NCBI RefSeq assembly: GCF_009720145.1 | Contig: NZ_CP046252.1 | Coordinates: 62,001 to 126,000, forward strand | Source of the DNA: Sphingobium sp. CAP-1 | GTDB taxonomy: Bacteria > Pseudomonadota > Alphaproteobacteria > Sphingomonadales > Sphingomonadaceae | Reading direction: 5' to 3' | DNA length: 64,000 nucleotides | In this document: positions 1 to 8,367 of the stretch, one piece after another | Layout: every line of letters starts with the position of its first letter | Position numbering within the stretch: position 1 is the first letter of the stretch | Program-made: the position numbers and the translations under genes | The notes under the pieces: generated by a model | The model's database searches: none | What the model saw: the letters and a program-made list of their open reading frames with translations, nothing else | Told to the model about the DNA's origin: nothing

Positions 1-32
1 ATGGCTGCTGTTGCTGCGCCGCTGACGAGCGT

Positions 33-662
33 TCAGCGAAGCGCGATCACCAGGCCGCCCAGTCGATCCAGTTCGCGCCGGTCGTGGCTGACATAGACGA
101 TCGGGATGGCGGTCAGGGCGTGCAGGCGGGCGATCATGCCCAATATGTCCTGGCGGCGGGCGTCGTCGAGCGAGGAAATGGGTTCATCCATCAACAGATA
201 GTGCGGATCGGACAGCAGCGCCCGGCCGATCGCGACCCGCTGCGCCTCGCCGCCCGACAGTGAGGCGGGCCAGCGATCCAGCAGGGCGCCGATGCCCAGC
301 AGATCGACCAGCGCCGCCTGCGACAAGCCGTGGGTACCGCCTTCGGGATCGCCTTTGGGCCGGCCGTAGCGCAGGTTGGCGCGCACCCGCATATGCGGGA
401 AGAGGCGCGGTTGCTGGAACACATAGCCGCAGCGCCGCCGCGCCGGCGCCACGTCGATCCCGGCCGTGGCGTCAAACAGGGGGCGACCGCCGATGCCGAT
501 ATGGCCGGCGTCGGGGCGGAGCAGGCCGGCGAGCATGTCGAGGGCCGAGGTCTTGCCGACGCCCGACGGGCCGAACAGTGCGACGATGCCGCTGTCGGAG
601 CGAAAGGCGCAGCCAATGTCCCGGTCGCCGCGACGCAGGCGGATGTCGATGTCAAAGACCAT
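33..662 (-). CDS. modC: Molybdate ABC transporter ATP-binding protein (short form)
   Basis: Cytoplasmic ATPase that powers molybdate import through ModB. The 209-residue product has a Walker A motif GPSGVGKT at residues 31-38, the ABC signature LSGGEAQRVAIGRALL and Walker B LLMDEPISSLD. The ATG at 662 is chosen because it overlaps the modB stop by 11 bases; longer frames exist upstream but lie inside modB. Classical ModC is about 350 residues with a C-terminal molybdate-binding TOBE domain; this protein stops after the ATPase domain, so it is a short form. Family assignment rests on the ModB neighbour as well as the motifs. Confidence 0.88.
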   Translation of the reverse strand: MVFDIDIRLRRGDRDIGCAFRSDSGIVALFGPSGVGKTSALDMLAGLLRPDAGHIGIGGRPLFDATAGIDVAPARRRCGYVFQQPRLFPHMRVRANLRYGRPKGDPEGGTHGLSQAALVDLLGIGALLDRWPASLSGGEAQRVAIGRALLSDPHYLLMDEPISSLDDARRQDILGMIARLHALTAIPIVYVSHDRRELDRLGGLVIALR

Positions 663-1356
663 GGAACTGGTCCGGCGCCATGGCGCGCCGTGCAAGATAT
701 TCGGACAGGATCAGCGCTGCGAAGGACAGCGCGACCGACAGCAGCGCCAGCCGCATGACGGCGGTTTCGCTGCCCGGCATCTGCAACGCCGAATAAATGG
801 CGATCGGCAGCGTTCGGGTTTCGCCGGGAATGTCGGAGACGAAGGTGATGGTCGCGCCGAATTCGCCGATCGAGCGGGCGAAGCCCAGCATCGCGCCCGC
901 GAATATGCCGGGCAGCGCGAGCGGGACCGATATGGTGCAGAAGATGCGCAACCGCGACGCGCCCAGCGTTTCCGCCGCCTGTTCCAGCCGGTGGTCGATC
1001 GCCGCGATCGACAGGCGCATTGCGCGCACCATCAGCGGCAGCGCCATGATCGCCGCCGCCAGCGCCGCGCCGGTCCAGCGGAACAGCAGCGTCACCCCGA
1101 ACCAGTCCATCAGCCAGCGTCCGATCGGCCCCTGTGTCCCGAACAGGACCAGCAGCAGCCAGCCCGTCACCACCGGCGGCACCACCAGCGGCAGATGCAC
1201 CAGTGTATCGAGCAGCAGCTTGCCGGGAAAGCGCGCGCGCGCCAGCAGCCAGGCCAGCGCAAAAGCCGGCGGCAGCATGGCCAGCATCGCGGCAAGCCCG
1301 ATCTTCAGTGACAGGCCGATGATGATCCATTCATCGGCGGAAAGACCCCATGTCAC
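652..1356 (-). CDS. modB: Molybdate ABC transporter permease
   Basis: Inner-membrane permease subunit of the molybdate importer. The 234 residues hold several hydrophobic helices, beginning with WIIIGLSLKIGLAAMLAM, and the permease coupling region near GRSIGEFGATITF, where the EFGA stretch is typical of ModB/CysT-type permeases. Length matches ModB (about 230). It overlaps modC by 11 bases, so the two are cotranscribed and probably translationally coupled. The substrate-binding gene modA lies 1 kb away on the same strand, separated by an oppositely oriented HAD gene. Confidence 0.92.
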   Translation of the reverse strand: MTWGLSADEWIIIGLSLKIGLAAMLAMLPPAFALAWLLARARFPGKLLLDTLVHLPLVVPPVVTGWLLLVLFGTQGPIGRWLMDWFGVTLLFRWTGAALAAAIMALPLMVRAMRLSIAAIDHRLEQAAETLGASRLRIFCTISVPLALPGIFAGAMLGFARSIGEFGATITFVSDIPGETRTLPIAIYSALQMPGSETAVMRLALLSVALSFAALILSEYLARRAMAPDQFHGL

Positions 1357-1504
1357 GATTCCGTCAAACCATCTTTATAACCGGGCCGCCGTAGAACCCG
1401 GCCTGACCCATAACGAACCCGTTTGACAAATGCAGCGCAAAAAGATTGTAGATCGGAGCCGCTGGCGATAGCGCCGGGACAAGAGCATAAAACGGCCGCA
1501 TCCC

Positions 1505-1510
1505 TATAAT
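1505..1510 (+). promoter_or_regulatory. Possible -10 element of the HAD phosphatase gene
   Basis: A perfect TATAAT lies 22 bases upstream of the ATG at 1533. The -35 region about 17 bases further upstream (AGAGCA) does not match the consensus, so this is only a candidate promoter. Confidence 0.3.
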
Positions 1511-1532
1511 CCCCATCATCGGAGCTTGTGGA

Positions 1533-2279
1533 ATGAAGGAACTCGTCGCGTTCGACCTGGATGGCACCCTTGCCGAAAGCAAGCAGCCCTTGGGCGAACC
1601 CATGGCGCAAGCGCTGGCCGATCTGCTGGGCGTGGCCCATGTCGCGGTGATTTCGGGCGGCGACTGGCCGCAGTTCGAAAAGCAGGTGGCGAGCCGCCTG
1701 CCCGAAGGGGCCGACCGGTCGAAATTGTGGCTGATGCCGACCACCGGTACGAAGCTCTATACTTATCAGGATGGCGCATGGTCGCCGGTCTTTGCCGAAC
1801 TGTTTGATGACGCGCAGAAGGCGGCGATCCTGACGGCGTTTGACGAAGCGCTGGAAGCGACCGGCTTCGTTCCCGAACAGACCTGGGGCGAGCGGATCGA
1901 GGATCGCGGCAGCCAGATCACCTTCTCCGCGCTGGGGCAGCAGGCGCCGATCCACGCCAAGGATGTGTGGGACCCTGATTTCGCCAAGCGCAAGATCATT
2001 CAGGCGGACCTGCGTCAGCGTCTGCCGGGCCTGTCGATCAACATGGGTGGCGCGACATCGATCGACATCACCCGCGAAGGCGTGGACAAGGCCTATGGCC
2101 TCAAGAAGCTGCGCGACGCCAGCGGTATCGCGCTCGACGCGATGATGTTCATCGGCGACGCCATCTTCCCCGGCGGCAATGACTATCCGGCCAAGGAACT
2201 GGGGCTGGATACGGTGCGCGTGCGCGATCCGCAGGAAACCCTGTCGGTCATCGACGCGATCGTCGCCTGCCAGAAATAG
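1533..2279 (+). CDS. HAD-IIB phosphatase resembling eukaryotic-type phosphomannomutase
   Basis: Predicted cytoplasmic HAD-superfamily phosphotransferase of 248 residues. Motif I is DLDGT (residues 8-12); an ISGGDW stretch near residue 47 and the late motif GDAIFPGGNDYP resemble the GDxxxxGGND signature of eukaryotic-type (HAD-IIB) phosphomannomutases. The middle cap region also follows that pattern (SINMGGATSIDIT then GVDKAYGL). The real substrate cannot be read from sequence; mannose phosphate isomerisation or sugar-phosphate dephosphorylation are both possible. It is oriented against and placed between modBC and modA, with its stop 4 bases from the modA stop. Confidence 0.78.
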   Translation: MKELVAFDLDGTLAESKQPLGEPMAQALADLLGVAHVAVISGGDWPQFEKQVASRLPEGADRSKLWLMPTTGTKLYTYQDGAWSPVFAELFDDAQKAAILTAFDEALEATGFVPEQTWGERIEDRGSQITFSALGQQAPIHAKDVWDPDFAKRKIIQADLRQRLPGLSINMGGATSIDITREGVDKAYGLKKLRDASGIALDAMMFIGDAIFPGGNDYPAKELGLDTVRVRDPQETLSVIDAIVACQK

Positions 2280-2283
2280 GGGC

Positions 2284-3054
2284 TTATCCTTTGCTGAAGC
2301 CGTAGCGGGCGAGGATTGCCTTGCCCGCCGGCGACAGCAGGAAGCGGCGAAACCCTTCAGCGTCCTTGCCGGCGCTGCTCTTGATCCGCGCGATCGGATA
2401 GCGGATCGGTGCATGGCTGCCCGCCGGGAAGGCGCCGACGACCACCACCCCGCGGCTGGCGCGGGCATCGGTGGCGTAGACAATGCCCAGTGGCACTTCG
2501 CCCCGTTCGACCAGCGTCAGCGCCGACCGCACATTGTCCGCGCGCACGACCTTGCCCATGACCTGCGGCCAGACGCCCAGCGATGTCAGCGCCGCCTTGC
2601 CATATTTGCCGGCCGGCACGCTGTCGGGATCGGCCATGGCCAGCCGCCCGTCGCCCAGCGCGCGGGCGATCGGCATGTTGCGCCCGATGCGCAGCCGTAC
2701 CGGCCTGTTCCTGGGCGCGACCAGCACCAGCACATTGCCGGCCAGCGTGGCCCGGCTGTCAGGCGCGATCCAGCCGGCGCGGGCGACATCGTCCATCCAT
2801 TCCTCATCGGCGGACAGGAACAGGTCGGCGGGCGCCCCCGCCTTGATCTGGCGCGCCAGCGCGGACGATCCGGCGAAGGACAGGATGGGGCGCGGATGGC
2901 CACGCGCGGTCCAGATGTCGGCCGCCGCCGTCATCGCTTCCTGCATACTGGCCGCCGCCAGCATTATTGGGCCGCGGTCGGCCGGCGCGGCGTGGCTTAT
3001 GGATGCCGCCAGCAGGGCAACGCAGGTGAGGAGACGGACGAATATTCTGTTCAT
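2284..3054 (-). CDS. modA: Molybdate-binding periplasmic protein
   Basis: Periplasmic solute-binding protein that delivers molybdate to ModBC. The 256-residue product starts with a signal peptide (hydrophobic core LLTCVALLAASISHA) followed by a mature ModA fold: LAAASMQEAM near the N-terminus, FAGSSALARQIKAGAPADLFLSA with the anion-contacting Ser-Ser pair, and GNVLVLVAP. It is on the same strand as modBC but not contiguous with them, and is divergent from the NasA-like gene at 3159. Confidence 0.92.
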   Translation of the reverse strand: MNRIFVRLLTCVALLAASISHAAPADRGPIMLAAASMQEAMTAAADIWTARGHPRPILSFAGSSALARQIKAGAPADLFLSADEEWMDDVARAGWIAPDSRATLAGNVLVLVAPRNRPVRLRIGRNMPIARALGDGRLAMADPDSVPAGKYGKAALTSLGVWPQVMGKVVRADNVRSALTLVERGEVPLGIVYATDARASRGVVVVGAFPAGSHAPIRYPIARIKSSAGKDAEGFRRFLLSPAGKAILARYGFSKG

Positions 3055-3158
3055 GCCCCGTGTCTGCGCGTCGCGTCGGTGCTTGGCAAGCTTTCGCCCG
3101 CGGCGCGGCTGGGCTAGGGGGAGGGGGATGATCGATCGCCGACCGAAATGTTGCTGAC

Positions 3159-4811
3159 ATGGCCATAATCAGGAGCCAGTGCGGGCAGTGCAGTATCGGA
3201 TGCGGGATCAGGGTGGTGACGGGTGAGGGCCGCGCGCTCGCGGTCGACGGCGACAAGACCCATCCCGCCAATGGCGGCCTGCTTTGCGGGAAGGCGCTGC
3301 ATCTGGAGCGATCGGCGGCGCTGGACGGGCGGCTGCTGCATCCGGTGGTCGATGGCCGTCGCCAGCGCTGGGACCGGGCGATCGCGCAGGCGGCGCAGCG
3401 GCTGTCGACGGTGATCGCGCGTCATGGCCCCGGATCGGTGGCGCTGCATGTCGGCGAAGGGATGCTGACCGAGGATATTTATGTCGCCAACAAGCTGATG
3501 AAGGGCTTTTTGGGTTCGGCCCATATTCACGCCCGCGGCGCGGGGGCGGCTGGCGCGGTGCAGATGGCGGCCTTTGGCGAGGATGTGATGCCCGCCGCCT
3601 ATGAAGATATCGACCGTGCCGACATCATCCTATTGACCGACGGCCATCTGGCCCAGCATCATCCGGTACTGCTGGAGCGGGTGCAGGCGGCGCGGCAGGA
3701 TCGTGGCGCGCAACTGGTCGTACTGGACGCGGCGGGTCTGGCGGTCGAGGCGGACCTGCATCTGCCGGTCGCACCGGGCAGCGCGGCGCGACTGGTCGCG
3801 GGCCTGTTGCTCCATTGCCATGATGTCGGCGCACTGGACGACGCCTATATGGCGCGCAGCGTCCAGGTGCCGGAAGGCCTCTGGGAGGAGTTACGGCGCG
3901 GCCATGATCTCTGGTCGGTGGCGCGGATATGCGGACTGACTCCGGCCGCGATTCGGGGTTTCTACGATCTGTGGACAGGGCAGAGGGCGGCGGTGACGCT
4001 CTATCCCGATACGGATGTCGGGCTTGCTACCGCCGCGATCGACCTGCACCTGGCCACCGGACGGATTGGTATGGCCGGCGCTGCGCCTTTCGGCCTGAGC
4101 GGCGCATCCAACGGAATGGGCCTGCGCGAAGTCGGCTGTACGGCGGGGCAACTGGCGGCGCATCGGGACTTCACGCCGGACGCGCTGGCGGACATGGCGC
4201 GCTTCTGGGGCGCACGCGCGATGGCGCAGGAAAGGGGGCTGACCGGCGACACGTTGCTGGCCGCCATGCAGACCGGCAGGATCAGGGCGTTGTGGAGCAT
4301 CGGAGATGCAGGGCGCGATCGCGACTGGTTGAAACAGGCGCGCGCGGCGGTGCCGCTGTCGATCCGTTCGACTTCGCATATGGAGGCCGGCGACGACGGC
4401 TGGACCATATTGCTGCCGTCGCCCGTCTGGATCGAGAAGGACGGCACCCTGACCGGCACGGATCGGCTGGTCAGCCGCCAGCGCCGCCTGTTCGACTTGC
4501 CCGGCGAGGCGAAGCCGGATTGGTGGGCGATGACCAGGGTGGCGCAGGCGATGGGTTGGGGCGATGCCTTCCACTATGAGCGGCCGGCCGACATTTATCG
4601 CGAGCATGTGCGGCTGACCGCCTATCGCAATGACGGCGCGCGGTTGCTGAACCTCAAACGCCATGCGCCGATCTCCAACCCCGCCTACGCGGAACTGACG
4701 CCATGGCGCTGGGGTGAAGTGCCGTTTGACGAGGGGCGTTTCCCGACCGGGGATCGCCGCGCCCGCCTCCAGCCCATCAGCGTTCAGGCCGGGGTGTCGG
4801 CAATCCCCTGA
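3159..4811 (+). CDS. NasA-like molybdopterin oxidoreductase, C-terminally short, Mo-ligand cysteine missing
   Basis: Homologue of the catalytic subunit of assimilatory nitrate reductase. The N-terminus keeps a 4Fe-4S site: Cys8, Cys11, Cys15 and Cys43, with Lys45 after it. NasA landmarks follow: GMLTEDIYVANKLMKGFLGS at residues 101-120 and NGMGLREVGCTAGQLAAHRDF near residue 325. After IGTANID-type sequence NasA/NapA proteins carry SRLCM, whose Cys binds molybdenum; here residues 121-135 read AHIHARGAGAAGAVQ with no Cys. The protein ends at residue 550, right after the GRFPTGDRRARLQPI segment that normally precedes the C-terminal molybdopterin-binding domain (family length about 700-900). No frame continues it, because a glycosyltransferase gene overlaps its last 28 bases from the other strand. 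Probably not a working nitrate reductase. Confidence 0.75.
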   Translation: MAIIRSQCGQCSIGCGIRVVTGEGRALAVDGDKTHPANGGLLCGKALHLERSAALDGRLLHPVVDGRRQRWDRAIAQAAQRLSTVIARHGPGSVALHVGEGMLTEDIYVANKLMKGFLGSAHIHARGAGAAGAVQMAAFGEDVMPAAYEDIDRADIILLTDGHLAQHHPVLLERVQAARQDRGAQLVVLDAAGLAVEADLHLPVAPGSAARLVAGLLLHCHDVGALDDAYMARSVQVPEGLWEELRRGHDLWSVARICGLTPAAIRGFYDLWTGQRAAVTLYPDTDVGLATAAIDLHLATGRIGMAGAAPFGLSGASNGMGLREVGCTAGQLAAHRDFTPDALADMARFWGARAMAQERGLTGDTLLAAMQTGRIRALWSIGDAGRDRDWLKQARAAVPLSIRSTSHMEAGDDGWTILLPSPVWIEKDGTLTGTDRLVSRQRRLFDLPGEAKPDWWAMTRVAQAMGWGDAFHYERPADIYREHVRLTAYRNDGARLLNLKRHAPISNPAYAELTPWRWGEVPFDEGRFPTGDRRARLQPISVQAGVSAIP

Positions 4812-5959
4812 AGATGTGCGAGCAGCGTATCGCCATTGGCACTCCAGGTGAAGCGCAGCGCGGCGTCGCGCACCTTCTCCCGGTCCGGTGGGTCCGCCAG
4901 CGTGGCGGCGATGGCGTCCGCGATGGATTCGGGTGTCCGTTCGACGATACGCCCGGCTTCGGGCCGGTCCAGCAGTTCGCGCGCGCCGCCGACATCGGTG
5001 ATGACGATCGGTGTGCCGCAGGCGAGCGATTCGACCCAGGCATTGGCCAGTCCTTCGGATTGCGACGGCAGCGCCATGACATCGGCGGCGGCGAAGATGC
5101 GCGGCAATTTGTGATGCGGCACTGACCCCAGAAAGCCGATGCGCCGCTCCACGCCCAGTTCCTGCGCCAGATTCTCCAGCGTCCGCCGATAGGCGCCCTG
5201 GCCTGCCAGCAAAAGCGTCACATCGGGCAGCGACGGGAGTGCGCGCACCAGCAGATCCTGCCCCTTGCGCGGGATCAGCGCGCCGACGCACAGCACCACC
5301 GGGCCACTGAAGCCCAGCACCGCCTTGGCCGCGTCGCGATCGACAATCTCGAACGTGTCGAGGTCCACCCCGGTATAATGGACGCGAATTTTGTCCGCAT
5401 CGATCCCCATGCGCGCCATCGACCGGCGCATCGCGTCCGACACAGCGAGCAGGCCGGTCGCCTCATCCCCCGCCTGCCGCACCAGCTTGCGCGTGCCTTT
5501 CTGCGTCCCCCAATGATGGATGTCGGCGCCGCGCGCCTTGACCGAATAGGGGATGCCCAGCGCCTTCGACAGCCGTTGCGCCACCGGGCCGTCGGGAAAG
5601 AAGAAGCTGGCGTCGATCACGTCGAACGGCTTTTCCGCGTGCAGCCGTTTGACCAGCGGCAGGATCGCGCGGGTCATCGTCCAGACATTGGTGCGGCCGC
5701 CGAATTTCGGGATGATGGGGAAGGTCGGGCGATAGACGGTCAGTTCGCGCCACCGCTCCTTGCGCGGCAGCGCACGTAGCGGGGCATAGCGGCCGGCGAG
5801 TGAAAGCGGCCATGGCGGCAGGCCGACGGGCGCGATCACGGTGACGGTTGCTTCCGGCCGGCTCGCCAGTTCGCGCGCCTGCCGTTCCACGAACACGCCG
5901 AAATTGGGTCGGCTGATGTCGGGAAACAGCGTTGATAGCATGAGGACGTTGAGCGTCAT
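4784..5959 (-). CDS. GT4-family glycosyltransferase
   Basis: Predicted cytoplasmic or membrane-associated retaining glycosyltransferase (group 1/GT4) that transfers a sugar from a nucleotide donor to a glycan or lipid acceptor. The 391-residue product has the N-terminal donor-fold start LNVLMLSTLFPD and GVFVERQARELA, and in the C-terminal half an EX7E motif inside SEGLANAWVE, followed by CGTPIVITDVGGARELL. No other polysaccharide genes adjoin it, so the acceptor is unknown. Its 3' end overlaps the NasA-like gene tail-to-tail. Confidence 0.87.
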   Translation of the reverse strand: MTLNVLMLSTLFPDISRPNFGVFVERQARELASRPEATVTVIAPVGLPPWPLSLAGRYAPLRALPRKERWRELTVYRPTFPIIPKFGGRTNVWTMTRAILPLVKRLHAEKPFDVIDASFFFPDGPVAQRLSKALGIPYSVKARGADIHHWGTQKGTRKLVRQAGDEATGLLAVSDAMRRSMARMGIDADKIRVHYTGVDLDTFEIVDRDAAKAVLGFSGPVVLCVGALIPRKGQDLLVRALPSLPDVTLLLAGQGAYRRTLENLAQELGVERRIGFLGSVPHHKLPRIFAAADVMALPSQSEGLANAWVESLACGTPIVITDVGGARELLDRPEAGRIVERTPESIADAIAATLADPPDREKVRDAALRFTWSANGDTLLAHLQGIADTPA

Positions 5960-6017
5960 GGCCTCTCTTTTCGCTGCTCAGCCTTTCGCGATGGTTAAGC
6001 GTCGCGGAACATCTTGG

Positions 6018-6581
6018 CTAGAGCCGTCGGACGAGTTGCACCGCGACCGCGGCCCATGGCGGGTCGGTCAATACCATTTGCCGGCCGCCAGCCCCCAGCG
6101 GCAGCAATTGCAGCCGGTCGCCTTCGCGGCCGATCAGGCGACCGAACAGGAAGCGGCCGGCCGGGCGCGGAAAGAGGATGTCGCGGTTGAGCGCGGCCGA
6201 AAATTCGTCGGGCGCGATGCGGCGGCACCAGATGGCGTCACCGCTGCGATAGTCGCCGATGCTGGCGCTGACATGTACGCCAACCATGCCGTCGGAACCG
6301 ACCGGGGCGGGAAAGGCGAGGGGGCGGGCGGGCGCGCGCACCCCGTCGGGGCCGAGCAGGGCGGCGACCGGCACATCCGCCTGACCGGGCAGTGCGACCA
6401 GTTCGGCGGTGGTGACGCCCAGCGCCAGCGCGATGCGATTGAGCCATTTGACCGACACGGTGCGAGTGCCGGTTTCCAGCCGCCCGATCGTTTGCGCGGT
6501 GGTGGGCGGATCGCACAGCGCGCCCACCTGTTCCAGCGTCAGTCCCTTCGCCTTGCGGACTTCGCGGATGCGTGTGATCAT
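6018..6581 (-). CDS. XRE-family regulator with S24-like C-terminal domain
   Basis: DNA-binding regulator of 187 residues. Residues 1-65 form a helix-turn-helix of the XRE/Cro type (VRKAKGLTLEQVGAL then TIGRLETGTRTVSVKWLNRI). The C-terminal half resembles a LexA/CI S24 domain in outline (SIGDYRSGDAIWCRRI, LLPLG) but I see no clear catalytic Ser-Lys pair, so self-cleavage is unlikely. The ATG at 6581 is preferred over a TTG at 6596 because GAGG lies about 6 bases before it. It is divergent from the DUF6456 gene at 6679. Confidence 0.8.
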   Translation of the reverse strand: MITRIREVRKAKGLTLEQVGALCDPPTTAQTIGRLETGTRTVSVKWLNRIALALGVTTAELVALPGQADVPVAALLGPDGVRAPARPLAFPAPVGSDGMVGVHVSASIGDYRSGDAIWCRRIAPDEFSAALNRDILFPRPAGRFLFGRLIGREGDRLQLLPLGAGGRQMVLTDPPWAAVAVQLVRRL

Positions 6582-6678
6582 CCAGACCTCGATCAATAAC
6601 CTATTTGGTTTCCCCTTTCCTACAGATTATCCTGCATGGCAAGGCTTTGCGTGCCGGTAAAATGACGGGAGGCGCGCG

Positions 6679-7137
6679 ATGAAGGCCAATCATGTCGAAC
6701 AGATGATCGAGGGACCGGATGGTCGCCGCCGGAAAGTCATGGTGCATATGGGCGAATCGCCCCTGGCCTGGCTCCATGCGCGCGGGCATCTGAGCGCGCG
6801 CCATTATGCCGCCGGGGATATGCTGCGGCAGGACTGGGAACGGGCCGGGCTGGGCGCGCGGGTGACGATGCGCTGGGATGCCGCGCCGCGGGAGGGCGGG
6901 CGGCGCGGGCCGGGCCGCCCGGCCGATCCCACGCTGGCGCAGATGGCGGCGCGCGACCGGTTCGATGGCGCGATCGGCGCGGCTGGGCCGGGGCTGGCGG
7001 ACATATTGTGGCGGGTCGCCTGCGCCGGGGAAGGGCTGGTCGCGGCGGAAAAAGCGCTGGGTTGGCCAAGCCGGGCCGGCAAGCTGGTGCTGACGCTGGC
7101 GCTGGACCGGGTGGCGGGATGGTATCGGGTGCCATGA
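6679..7137 (+). CDS. DUF6456-like protein
   Basis: Conserved alphaproteobacterial protein of 152 residues with no known function. The first half carries SPLAWLHARGHLSARHYAAG, the second half LADILWRVACAGEGLVAAEK and WPSRAGKLVLTLALDRVAGWY, which matches my memory of the DUF6456 family, a helical domain sometimes fused to HTH proteins. GGGAGG lies just before the ATG. It is divergent from the XRE gene, about 100 bases separating the starts. Base composition is like the neighbours. Confidence 0.7.
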   Translation: MKANHVEQMIEGPDGRRRKVMVHMGESPLAWLHARGHLSARHYAAGDMLRQDWERAGLGARVTMRWDAAPREGGRRGPGRPADPTLAQMAARDRFDGAIGAAGPGLADILWRVACAGEGLVAAEKALGWPSRAGKLVLTLALDRVAGWYRVP

Positions 7138-7150
7138 CGCGACCGCAGCG

Positions 7151-7693
7151 TCAGGCGATCATGTTCGCGCCCAGCAGCAGGAGCAGCTTCACGTCCATCG
7201 CATAGCCCTCCGCCCGCCAGCTTGCGATCCGATCGGGCAGGGCGGTGAGCGGCACGCGATGGACATGGATGTCCTCGCCCGCCACGCCGCCGCCATCTCC
7301 GGTTTTTACCAGATCATGGGCGCGGAACAGGGTGAAGCTCTCTGACACCATGCCGGGCGAGCTATAATATTGGCCGAGCGATTCCAGTCGGCCGGGGCGG
7401 TAGCCGGTTTCCTCCTCCAGTTCGCGGGCAGCGGCCAGACTGGCCTCCTCGCCTTCCTCCTCGTCGCCGACCAGACCGGCGGGCAGTTCGATGCAGCGGC
7501 GGCCGAGCGGCACCCGATATTGATCGACCAGCAGGACGTGGCGGCCATCCGCAGCCTCGTCAATCGCCAGGATGACGGCCGCCTGGATGCCGCGCGCGCG
7601 GCCGACATATTCCCATTTGCCGCGCCGCTTCGCCGCGATGAAACGGCCCTCCCACATCACTTCTTCAGCGGCGTGCCGGTCCGGGTCGGTCAT
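7151..7693 (-). CDS. NUDIX hydrolase, ADP-ribose pyrophosphatase type
   Basis: Cytoplasmic hydrolase of nucleoside diphosphates linked to another moiety, probably ADP-ribose or ADP-sugars. The 180-residue protein has a complete Nudix box spanning GLVGDEEEGEEAS through AARELEEETGY, which supplies the metal-binding glutamates, and the upstream ELPAG element typical of ADP-ribose pyrophosphatases. It overlaps the TPM-domain gene before it by 4 bases (ATGA), so it is the last gene of a lemA-TPM-TPM-nudix operon. The functional link to that operon is unclear. Confidence 0.88.
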   Translation of the reverse strand: MTDPDRHAAEEVMWEGRFIAAKRRGKWEYVGRARGIQAAVILAIDEAADGRHVLLVDQYRVPLGRRCIELPAGLVGDEEEGEEASLAAARELEEETGYRPGRLESLGQYYSSPGMVSESFTLFRAHDLVKTGDGGGVAGEDIHVHRVPLTALPDRIASWRAEGYAMDVKLLLLLGANMIA

Positions 7694-8367
7694 AATTCGA
7701 TCAGCCTGTCGGGAAGTTCGTTGATGTCGTCATCGTCACGGGGAAAATGGGCGGCCAGCACCAGGCCGACCTGTCGCACCGCTTCCGCCAGCCCCGCGCC
7801 CGCGCAGCCGGCGCGGATCGCGTCGATCAGCGCGGCCATCGCCTCGCCCCAGATTTCCGGCGACACTTTCTCGTTGATGGCGCGATCGGCGACGATTTCG
7901 GCGCGATGCTCATCGAGCGAGAGATAGAGGAGAACGCCGGTGCGCCCGCGTGTGCGCGCTTCGGCGGTGGTGCGGAACAGCAATATGGCCCGCCGTCGCA
8001 CCCGCCGCGCCTTGGTGGCGCGCGGCGTCATCAGCATTCGCAGCGGCATGATCGCCAGCAGATAGCGCACCACCAGAAATTTGAGGATCAGGAGGCCGAG
8101 CAGCCCCGTCAGCAGCTTCCAGTCGGCCAGTTCATGCTCCCAGTCGCGCAGCAGCATCGACAGGAAGGCGCGCAACTGAGCGGGGAAGGCCGCCATCAGC
8201 GCCAGCGCGATGAACACCGCCGCCGCCGCCCAGCTTAAACCGACATCATGATAGCTGTCGGATCGCCGCGCGACGATGGTGACGATCTCGCCGGATGTGT
8301 GCGCTTCGGCGTTCGCAACGGCGGTCGAGACGAGATCATGGTCGGTCTGTGTGAGATGAAGCTGCAT
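7690..8367 (-). CDS. TPM-domain membrane protein
   Basis: A 225-residue protein with an N-terminal TPM-like segment (TQTDHDLVSTAVANAEAHTSGEIVTIV), two or three membrane helices at about residues 45-110 (LSWAAAAVFIALALMAAF; LLTGLLGLLILKFLVVRYLLAIMP), and a C-terminal domain with TRGRTGVLLYLSLDEHRAEIVAD. This is the second TPM paralogue of the operon. The ATG at 8367 overlaps the stop of the upstream TPM gene (TGATG), which decides the start. Function of TPM domains in bacteria is not settled; membrane quality control or cofactor repair has been proposed. Confidence 0.8.
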   Translation of the reverse strand: MQLHLTQTDHDLVSTAVANAEAHTSGEIVTIVARRSDSYHDVGLSWAAAAVFIALALMAAFPAQLRAFLSMLLRDWEHELADWKLLTGLLGLLILKFLVVRYLLAIMPLRMLMTPRATKARRVRRRAILLFRTTAEARTRGRTGVLLYLSLDEHRAEIVADRAINEKVSPEIWGEAMAALIDAIRAGCAGAGLAEAVRQVGLVLAAHFPRDDDDINELPDRLIEL

